Assembly: GCA_019116185.1 (NCBI GenBank)
Contig: DXCD01000109.1
Span: forward strand, 1-14,948
Origin: Candidatus Mediterraneibacter stercorigallinarum
GTDB taxonomy: Bacteria; Bacillota; Clostridia; Lachnospirales; Lachnospiraceae
Length of the DNA stretch: 14,948 nucleotides
Direction of reading: 5' to 3'
Of the stretch, positions 7,701 to 14,600 are shown piece after piece. A program made the position numbers and the translations under genes. Position 1 is the first letter of the stretch. The number at the start of each line of letters is the position of its first letter. The notes under the pieces were generated by a model. The model saw nothing but the letters and a program-made list of their open reading frames with translations. It searched no databases and was not told the origin of the DNA.

Positions 7701-8085
7701 GGGCGGGACGACTCCGAAGGAAAATCTCCAGGCAGCGGTTGACGCTCTGAAGGGGCTGGATGAGAAGCGCTACACAGCGGATTCCTGGGCAGTATTTAAG
7801 AATGCTCTGGATGCTGCGCAGGCAGTCCTGAATAAGGAAGGAGCTTCTGATCAGGAATACACAGATGCGCTTGCAGCGCTTGACGCGGCGTACAAGGGAC
7901 TGGTCGAGAAGGAAACACCGACCTATCCGTCCAAACCGGGCAGCGGCAATGCAGGCGGCAGCGGCTCAGGTTCCGGCGGAGCAGTTCAGACAGGAGACGC
8001 AGCTTCACCGGCAGCGGTCCTGGCAGTGCTTGTTATTTCCGGCGGCGCAGTGACTGTGCTCGCACGCAGGAGAAAAATGAGATAA
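1729..8085 (+). CDS. Secreted, surface-anchored multimodular GH31 glycosidase with dockerin and cohesin modules
   Basis: 2118 residues, complete. A Sec signal peptide (basic start, hydrophobic core, cleavage near VFA|AP at residue 32) is followed by a GH31 N-terminal beta domain (about 34-280). The catalytic barrel (280-690) carries TLKTDVAWVG, with probable nucleophile D494, and VWTGDQSG, with probable acid/base D545, plus NPNIGSDMDG. C-terminal beta domains extend to about 965. Then come fibronectin III (969-1050), a discoidin-like domain (1051-1208), a dockerin-like pair of EF-hand-like loops (1217-1279; NGNSEVTETD and DINYNNVYDVYD), cohesin-like (1284-1416), a second discoidin-like domain (1431-1594), Big2 (1599-1691), FIVAR (1692-1757), CBM32 (1764-1913) and two more FIVARs (1916-2061). 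The end is a Gly/Ser linker, VQTGD (2086-2090), a membrane helix and RRRKMR, i.e. a sortase-type anchor with an altered LPxTG. I see no cysteine in the protein. It should cleave an alpha-linked sugar from extracellular glycans. Mucin O-glycan (alpha-GalNAc) is my best guess from the module set, not proven. It is a paralogue of the next gene. Confidence 0.95.
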   Translation: MKKRQKQILTGSMAFVMTFTTAATMLPADVFAAPEEFRGQLSSVTDAREDGNVVYVEFNDGAVEAKITFLEDGIFRYNVDPTGDFSKYAKPRSESHKGRIQQRPDESDEYSHPSAKVTEDDENVTITAGATSIVFDKDTALMTVKNGDQVVMQEKEPLRINDSSTVQTLVKQDSEDFFGGGTQNGRFVHTGESINIVNESGWTDGGVASPNPFYYTTGGYGVLRNTFADGWYDFGEDSADTVTTEHREAELDAYYFVSDTADKTSTVQNLLQDYYTVTGNPVLLPEYGFYLGHLNAYNRDSWDTSYYEETNAETETTYRAQAWTTKGTDSSDSEGTTVYENGRAAGYVLSGEYAAETLNGHGPSVAAENFPAGTETPYEYSARHVLDTYQEYDMPLGFFLPNDGYGAGYGQNGYYKTGGVDEDGSSSAERLAAVEANVENLAEFTEYANSKGVATGLWTQSYLVPDSNPNTYWHLLRDFAAEVKTGGVTTLKTDVAWVGNGYSMQLDGVKMAYETVTTSVGMRPNIISLDGWAGSQRYNSVWTGDQSGGQWEYIRFHIPTYIGQSLSGNPNIGSDMDGIHGGAPLIAARDYQWKSMTPQMLDMDGWGSYVKAPYTHGDPYTGISRMYLKLKAQMMPYTYTNAYAAANIDTGNGDTGLPMVRAMFLEFPEDDYAASKAMQYQYMYGPSLLVAPVYQDTEADAEGNDIRNNIYLPNDDGEETVWIDYFTGEQYQGGQAVNGYDAPLWKLPLFVKNGAIIPMYEENNNPETDLDKSNRIVEFWPAGSTEYTVIEDDGSTMTNETTEDEEYGTIDHISYGGRVSTKLTSVVEDGTATLTAEASEGSYDGYDKNKNTEFIVNVSEEPESIVAKNGDQTLDIVTVESLADFEETVPGEDEVVYFYDASPAIKTYIPDESKEQKLQEMVADVEVAPKLHVKFAETDASANAQTLVINGFVNDGEFGKDELNENLTAPTPTAPEESKTPTSIRVTWEPVADAESYEVMVDGIINSVGSNTYFDHVDLAYNSEHTYQVRSRNAEGYSEWSTPELVTNSLDDPWRNVPDSTVSWTGGDDWGALANATDHNTATMFHSTGNVVNDAVPFILDLGQGYRLDEFRYYPRGEGQGGDGNVGVNSNGTVQQMDVYISLDGQNWKQMHVGADDPWSYVEDTSIDDNVKTVELNGEFARYVKLVVTRSNGGFFAANELAVYKVDGSKGFAVGSIGINGNSEVTETDYNNMRNYLGIGSEAPAFATQVAQYGLDINYNNVYDVYDYAYTMFKLDGGTKKTGSVAGNALLLASAESLKAGDTLTIDVYADNVENLNAFGEVLYYDKGQLQFAGIEGGAGALNMENLSIGQEGYENPYVNLAFANRGDKDLYSGSGILATIKMTAKTDIENVADAIDLSSVMLIGPDYSVITTDAGNVPTIPEVPEGTTTEYGMSDFTITMTNDVLTTDEEGTNVTQIVQQGSYEPLFNGTNGREFEFKYDLGPDPLPDYVKLPTTMHFAFNEAKPLTNFTVYNSDQAGNGYLTSVSAVITFEDDTTKELSFAEEAAAYEFVVDSEKNVKNVDITFESATGNASYSDPSENRMLTLGEIDFLYTESVPVTGIAPAEDNVTELYVGYLADVNAVITPENAPNQFFMAESSDPSVASIITLADENGYPIYKVRGMSEGTATITLISAADESIKAEYTVNVKAGVDKSALQAVYDQYKNTPESLYTEESYQEFKTALDNAATILVKADATRSEVETAAATLEQKYKALEVVPVDDSMALGSEIVANADGLYSESNTADKMFDGSLDTYWESPYGGSNANLPKDVIITLDDIYRLEQVSFTSHTIQNGGVTEYEVAVSMDGQTWTKVAAGSVDPEEYKQGQNVTVDARFLPVNAQYVKFTVLGAVGRVPAEDNVYGRVAEMVLFGTSQAAVDKEQAQAELQAKVDEMKAKLNLNYTEASWNAFQAKIAEAEAMLQNAGEYTAQNMRDMTTALDNAFAALEVNDQPGGTTPKENLQAAVDALKGLDEKRYTADSWAVFKNALDAAQAVLNKEGASDQEYTDALAALDAAYKGLVEKETPTYPSKPGSGNAGGSGSGSGGAVQTGDAASPAAVLAVLVISGGAVTVLARRRKMR

Positions 8086-8130
8086 GATAACTGCACAGTG
8101 CAGTATATCGGTTTACAGCTGATATATCGG

Positions 8131-8178
8131 CTCCCATTCGGGAGATGTCCGTAAGGATGTCTCCTGAATGGGAGTTTT
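8131..8178 (+). terminator. Intrinsic terminator of the first GH31 gene with GNRA loop
   Basis: Arms 8131-8150 and 8155-8174 pair over 20 positions (three G-U pairs) and are closed by a GTAA tetraloop, a GNRA-type loop. TTTT follows at 8175-8178. It lies 45 bases after the stop codon. Confidence 0.9.
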
Positions 8179-8197
8179 CAGTTATATACTGTCAAAA

Positions 8198-8226
8198 TTA
8201 ACAACGGGTTTGTATTTTTTAACAAC
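8198..8226 (+). promoter_or_regulatory. Repeat cluster and shared upstream motif of the second GH31 gene
   Basis: TTAACAAC occurs at 8198-8205 and 8219-8226, a 21-base period (two helical turns). Overlapping it, GTTTGTATTTTTTAA at 8208-8222 matches 13 of 15 bases of GTTTGTACTATTTAA at 1466-1480. The motif ends 42 bases before the -10 box at 8265, versus 45 bases in the first gene. This fits a common activator site. Confidence 0.45.
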
Positions 8227-8241
8227 ATTTTTATGAACATA

Positions 8242-8270
8242 TTTACAATGCTGCTTTTTTGCTATATATA
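8242..8270 (+). promoter_or_regulatory. Candidate promoter P1 of the second GH31 gene
   Basis: TTTACA (8242-8247), a 17-base spacer and TATATA (8265-8270). Transcription would start near 8277, giving a leader of about 335 bases that contains the hairpin terminator at 8486-8530. Confidence 0.5.
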
Positions 8271-8353
8271 AAGTAGTAGGGGCTGAAAGTTTGTGGTTTT
8301 AGCATAAACAAACCGCTGCTTTGCGAGACGGATCGGCAAAAAAGAAGTTATAT

Positions 8354-8383
8354 TTGACATAAGACATCGTGATTTGGCAGAAT
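8354..8383 (+). promoter_or_regulatory. Candidate promoter P2 of the second GH31 gene
   Basis: A perfect TTGACA at 8354-8359 is followed after 18 bases by CAGAAT (8378-8383), a 4/6 match to the -10 consensus. Transcription would start near 8390, also upstream of the leader terminator. Confidence 0.4.
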
Positions 8384-8389
8384 AAATTT

Positions 8390-8530
8390 GGGCAGATATT
8401 ACAAAAGCTGCTGAACTGTTTCCGCAGGGGCGGGACGAAGATCACAGGCAATGCTTCACAGCATTAGAATCTGCGTGAAGCCTTTACGGGCCCTGGCTGT
8501 CTTTTGACAGCCGGAAGGGTCCGTATTTTA
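8390..8530 (+). ncRNA. Structured 5' leader or small RNA ending in a terminator
   Basis: Between P2 and the hairpin terminator lies about 135 bases of mixed-composition sequence with two mutually exclusive stems. AATGCT/AGCATT (8450-8455 with 8460-8465) has a 4-base loop. GCTTCAC/GTGAAGC (8453-8459 with 8475-8481) uses some of the same bases. This is a switch-like layout, but I do not recognise any known riboswitch, T-box or protein-bound leader class, and I cannot find a clear strand that would disrupt the terminator. It could be a cis-acting attenuator or an independent small RNA. Confidence 0.3.
8486..8530 (+). terminator. Hairpin terminator inside the leader of the second GH31 gene
   Basis: The outer arms 8486-8493 and 8517-8524 pair (one G-U). 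The inner arms GGCTGTC (8495-8501) and GACAGCC (8506-8512) pair around a TTTT loop, with a small asymmetric internal loop between. ATTTTA follows at 8525-8530. It sits 87 bases before the ATG of the downstream gene, with no gene between it and the stronger terminator at 8131, so attenuation is plausible. Confidence 0.7.
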
Positions 8531-8552
8531 TTACACAGAGGCTTTTCAGAAG

Positions 8553-8588
8553 AAAGGAGGAATGTCCCGGGGAATTTTTAACACATAA
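8553..8588 (+). promoter_or_regulatory. Orphan Shine-Dalgarno sequence with eight-codon frame
   Basis: AAAGGAGG at 8553-8560 is followed after a single base by ATG (8562), which opens MSRGIFNT and stops at TAA 8586-8588. The spacing is too short for good initiation. The real ribosome site for the large gene is AAAGGAG at 8599-8605. The same two-site arrangement is present upstream of the first GH31 gene. Confidence 0.3.
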
Positions 8589-8611
8589 TCTATAAAGGAA
8601 AGGAGAAAAAA

Positions 8612-11600
8612 ATGAAAAAGACCAGAAAAGCGGGAGCATGGCTTTTGACAGCAGCCATGACAATTTCTACTTTTGCCTATGCGGCGCCGGTGACAGTGCA
8701 GGCGGCTGATCCGTTCAGCGGAAGCCTGAGCAAAGTAGACAGCGCGGAAGCTGACGGAAATGTTGTTGAGATCTCTTTTAACGACGGAGCGGTGACAGGA
8801 CGCATCACGTTCCTGGAAAACGGAGTTTTCCGTTACAATGTAGATCCGTCCGGCGAGTTCAGCGAGTACGCGAAGGTCAGAGGCGGTTATCCCGACACAG
8901 GAAGGATCCAGGCACAGCCTGACGATTCAGAGCGTTATTCCCATCCGGCTGCAGCCGTGGAGGAGGATGACGACAAATTTACGATCACCAATGGGACTAC
9001 GACCATTGAGTTCGATAAGGACACAGCGCTTATGAGCGTTAAGGCAGGAAACAAGACTGTCATGGAGGAGGCGGCTCCGCTGAATATCGGAAGCTCCGGC
9101 ACGACACAGACGCTCGTGAAGCACGATGAGACGAATTACAACGCAGGCCTCCGCGAGGAATTCTACGGGGGCGGTACACAGAACGGACGTTTCGTACATA
9201 CAGATGAAACGATCAATATTTCCAACGAGAGCAGCTGGACGGACGGCGGCGTATCATCTCCGAGCCCGTTCTACTATACTTCCAACGGCTATGGCGTGCT
9301 CCGCAATACATGGCAGGACGGTAAGTATGACTTTGGCGAGACAACCGACGGCGTTGTAACGGCGACACACAATGAAAACGAGTACGACGCTTATATTTTC
9401 GTTTCCGGAAGCGACAACGGCTCTGATGTGAGCGTGGACCTTCTGGACGGATATTACAAGGTAACAGGAAATCCGGCGCTCCTGCCGTCCTATGCATTCT
9501 ATCTCGGACATCTGAATGCATACAACCGTGACGCGTGGTCAGCGACACAGGATATCGGTTCCAACTGGACGATCAAAGGGAACGAGCCTTACACCTCAGC
9601 CGGTACGACAACGTACGAGGCCGGCGGCACAGGCTTCCAGATCTCCGCGAACCAGCAGGCAGAGACGCTCAACGGCTACGGCCCGACCGTTTCTACGGAC
9701 CTGGTGCCGGATGGGGTTACTTATTCGGAAGAGTTCTCAGCGAGGGCTGTCCTGGATGAGTACCTGGACTACGACATGCCGTTCGGCTATTTCCTGCCGA
9801 ATGACGGTTACGGGGCAGGTTACGGACAGAATGGCTACAACATGACAGGCGGCGTCAACGCGGACGGGTCCAGTTCTGAGGAGCGTCTCGCGGCGGTCGC
9901 AGCCAATGTCCAGAACCTGAAAGAGTTTGCTGATTACGCGGCAGACAAAGGTGTTGCAACCGGACTGTGGACACAGAGCAACCTGACACCGGATTCCAAT
10001 GCAAACACCTACTGGCATACACTGCGTGACTTTAACGCAGAGGTGAACGCAGGCGTGACGACCCTGAAGACAGACGTTGCATGGGTGGGATATGGATATT
10101 CCTTCCAGTTAAGCGGCGTGAAGCAGGCGTATGACATCATCACAGAGAACCAGAGCACACGTCCGAACATCATCTCCCTTGACGGATGGGCAGGATCCCA
10201 GCGTTACAATGGGGTTTGGACAGGCGACCAGACAGGTGGAAACTGGGAGTACATCCGCTTCCACATCCCGACCTTTATCGGACAGTCCTTAAGCGGAAAC
10301 CCGAATATCGGTTCCGATATGGACGGTATCTGGGGAGGATCCCCGCTGATCGCTACACGTGATTACCAGTGGAAGAGCTTTGCTCCCCTGATGCTCGACA
10401 TGGACGGATGGGGCAGCTACGCGAAGGGCCCGTACGTTCACGGCGATCCGTACACAGGCATCAGCCGTATGTACCTGAAGATGAAGGCGATGATGATGCC
10501 TTATACTTACACAAACGCTTATGCGGCGGCAAATCTGGAGACAGGCAATGATGACAAGGGCCTTCCGATGATCAGGGCGATGTTCCTTGAGTACCCGGAT
10601 GAGGCGTATGCATACACAGAGGCAGGCTCCCAGTACCAGTACATGTGGGGCGAGAACCTGCTGGTAGCTCCGGTATACCAGGATACACAGGCCGACGAGA
10701 TGGGCAATGACGTGAGAGACGGCATCTATCTCCCGGGTGGGGACGACCAGATCTGGATCGACTACTTCACAGGAGACCAGTACCGCGGCGGACAGATCTT
10801 AAACGGCTTTGACGCACCGCTGTGGAAGATTCCGCTGTTTGTAAAGAACGGCGCGATCATCCCGATGTACGCAGAGCATAATGTAGCTGCTGAAGGTGTT
10901 GAAAACGGCGTGGACAAGACTCAGCGCATCGTTGAGTTCTGGCCGGAAGGCGAGACAGACTTCAGCGCGATCGAGGACGACGGCTCTTCTGTGACAAATG
11001 ATATCGAAGAAGTAGAAGGCTACGGCGACCTTGACAACATCGACTACGGCGATCATGTCACAACAAAGTATACTTCCAAGGTTGACGGCGATACCGCGAC
11101 ACTGACTGCTGAGAAATCAACAGGAAGCTATGCGGGATATGACCAGAACAAGGATACGACATTCGTTGTAAATGTTTCTAAGAAGCCGACAGATGTAGCT
11201 GCTTATAACGGTGATGCCGAACTGAAGATGGTAGAGGCTTCTGACAGGGCAAACTACGATGCTTATATGCCGGAAGAAGGAGAATTCATCTACTTCTATG
11301 ATGAGACTCCGGAGATTCAGACATTTGCTTCTGAGGAAGAAACGATCATCGCAGGTATGGTAGAAGATGTGGAAGTTTCTCCGAAGCTTTATGTCAAGTT
11401 CGCGGCAACAGACACACAGGCAAATGAGCAGAAGCTCGTGATCGAAGGTTTTGAGAATACCGGCGACCTGAATGGGACAGGACTCAATGAAAACCTGGAT
11501 GTTCCGGTCCTGAGCGAAGATGTGGAAGCGAAGACGCCGACAAGCATTACCCTTACATGGGAAGCAGTCGCAGATGCGACAGGATATGAGATCCTTGTTG

Positions 11601-14600
11601 ACGGAACCATTGATGAGGATGGAAACGTGACAAGCGGTATGATCAACTCTGTTGCAGGCGGCGCAGATGCTACGTCATTTACGCACACAGGCCTTCAGTA
11701 TAAGTCGGAGCACAGCTACTATATCCGTTCCGTAAACAAAGAAGGACACTCCGCATGGAGCGAAGAATTCGTGACAGAATCAGCGGACGACCCGTTCCGG
11801 CTTTCACCGGATGTGACGGAAGACCAGATCACATGGACCGGCGGCATTTACAGCAACAGGAACCCAATCCTTGCGTTTGACGAGACCTTCCAGTCAGGCG
11901 ACGGCGGATTCCATTCCGGCGGCGATGATATCGGTCAGACGCTCACAGTTGACTATGGCAATGCATATGTATTTGATTACATTGAATACTATCCGCGTGA
12001 TGACAGCGGAAACGGCACGCTGACCTCCGCCCTGGTGGAGACCAGCCTTGACGGCGTCAACTGGGTAAAACACGGTGACGCGGGAAGCAGCACGGATGCT
12101 GATGCAGACCTGTCCTTTGACAGGGCGCGCAGTGCAGATATGTGGACATGGGATCTGACTGATCCGAATACGGGAGCAGACTCTATCGGAGCGCGCTACA
12201 TCCGTATCACGCCGCTGGCATCTGTGGGCAACTTCTTCTCTGCAAGCGAGATCAAAGTCTTCACCATCGACGGCGGGGCTGGATCAGCACAGAACCCGTT
12301 CTTTGTAGGAAATATCACAACTGTGGGAACAAGTGAGCGTACGCTTGCGACATTCCAGCAGATGTACCAGAAGGAATCTTCTGCCCATGGTTCTTATAAG
12401 AATGACACCTGGGTCGGAGAGATCCAGAATGTGTACGGAGATATCAACTTTAACGGTATTTCCGATATCTGGGACTACGCATTTACGGCGTTTGCTGTAG
12501 ACGGCGGAACGACCCAGACAGGCAGCGTATCAGGAGATATCCTGCTGCAGCCGAGCGCGGCGGCAGTGGATTCCGGCGACGAATTCACGATCAGCGTCAC
12601 AGCGCTTGACGTACAGAACTTAAACGCATACGGCACGATCATCGATTATGATCCGGATCAGGTAGAATACTTAGGTACGGAATATGTCGGAACCGGCAGT
12701 ATGTACACCCAGGGTATGACAGGAAATGCCGTATATGACGATGGTACTGCATATGTGAACCACAATGCGGTCAATATGGGCGACCAGCCGCTTGTGAACG
12801 GCTCCAAGGTGCTGGCGACGATCACGATGAGAGCAAAGGCTGATATTGACCTGAGCGATACAGATGTGATCGACCTTTCGACAGTAACCCTGATGGGACC
12901 GGACTTCAGCGTCAGGGAAAGCAAGGTTGTAAGCGAGGTTGAGATCCCGGATGTCCCGACAGAGACAACCGTTGAGTACGGGCAGGATGCATTTGACATT
13001 ACCATGACGAATGATGTCCTGACGACAGACGACGGATCGAATGTGACCCAGATCGTACAGACAGGAAACTACAATGGACTGTTTGACGGGGCATATGGAC
13101 GTGACTTTGAGTTTGTATGGGATATGGGTGAGACCATCCTTGCAGAAGGCCAGAAGCTTCCGACTACAATGCACTTTGCATTTAAGACGCCGTCTAAGCT
13201 TTCCACTGTGGAAGTCCATAATGCAAACCGTGGAAACGGATATCTGCTCTCCATGAGCGCGGAAGTGTTCTATGAGGACGGTACGAGTGACGTACAGAAC
13301 TTTGATACAGAGGCAGAGGTTTATACGATCAAAGCGGACAGTTCAAAGAATGTGACAAGAGTGGACGTAACTTGCAAGACATCGAACGGACTGGTAAATG
13401 AAGGAAATGACCCGCGTGAGAACCGTATGCTGACCCTTGCGGAGATCGACTTCTATTACACAGCCGGCCAGGAGGCAGAGAGCATCGCTCCGGCAGAGGG
13501 GACAGCGACAGAGATGCTTGCAGGATATGTTGAGAGCATCAATGCTGTTGTATATCCGGAAGGATTCCCGAACCAGTACTTTACAGTGACAAGCAGCAAT
13601 CCGGAAGTCGCTTCCATCATTACGCTGGTTGACGCAGACGGAGCTCCTTCTTACAAAGTACTGGGCCTGAAAGCAGGTACGACAGAGATCACGCTGACAT
13701 CTGCGGCTGACGAAAGTGTTACTTATACATATACACTGACAGTCAAAGACGGCGTTGACAAGTCAGCGCTTGTGGATGCGATCAATGCGACCACCGGAGC
13801 GCCGGAGTCCATCTATACAGCAGACTCCTATGCTGAATACAAGGCGGCATACGACAATGCGGTAGCGATCAATGACAAAGCGGACGCGACACGCGCGGAA
13901 GTAGAGACAGCGGCGGCGGAGCTGCTGGCAGCATATGACGCGCTGGTGATCGAGCCGGTAGATCCGTCATTAGAGTTAGACACGGATAAGGTGATCGAGA
14001 GCGCGGAAGCAATGTACAGCGAGAGCAATGTAGTTGACCGTATGTTTGACGGCGATCTCCTGACTTACTGGGAGTCACCGTGGAGCGGTGAAAATGCGAA
14101 ACTTCCGCAGGATGTCATCCTGACACTGGCGAATAAGTGCCAGCTTGAGCAGGTAAGCTTTACATCCCATACGATCCAGAACGGCGGAGTGACAGAGTAT
14201 ACGATCTCTGTAAGCCTGGATGGAGAAGAGTGGATCGAAGTGACAAGCGGAAGCGTGGATGCAAACGCATACAAGCAGGGACAGAATGTACGCGTAGACG
14301 CGAGATTCCTCCCGGCGGAAGCGAAATACGTGAAGTTTACCGTTGAGGGCGCGGTGGGACGTATTCCGGAAGAAGACAATATGTACGGACGTATCGCCGA
14401 GATGGATCTCTTCGGAACAACTACAGCGGACAAGGGCGAGCTTGAAGCGCTCTACAACGAGTACAAAGACCTTAGCTCGAAAGGCTATATCAAGGATACA
14501 TGGACTGCATTCCAGGATGCTATGAAGGCAGCGGAGAGCGTCCTGAACAATGAAGCGGCGACCGCAGATGAGATCACCGCGGCGACGGAAGACCTGAAGA

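Larger units (their letters stand above)
8086..8611 (+). other. Regulatory spacer between the two GH31 genes
   Basis: This 526-base stretch has no protein gene longer than a few codons. It holds in order: a small palindrome CTGCAC-A-GTGCAG (8091-8103), a strong terminator (8131-8178), paired TTAACAAC sequences and a motif shared with the first gene (8198-8226), two candidate promoters (8242-8270 and 8354-8383), a structured leader ending in a second hairpin terminator (8486-8530), an orphan ribosome site (8553-8560) and the real ribosome site AAAGGAG (8599-8605). The two GH31 genes are therefore probably transcribed separately. Confidence 0.6.

Noticed and set aside
8390..8485. Known riboswitch (c-di-GMP, T-box, SAM) in the leader
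   Set aside because: Fragments such as GGGACGAAG recall GEMM or T-box elements, but the conserved cores and their order are absent.
12671..13219. 182-codon open frame on the minus strand inside the second GH31 gene
   Set aside because: Antisense to the cohesin and second discoidin-like modules, with no ribosome site or domain. Treated as a shadow.
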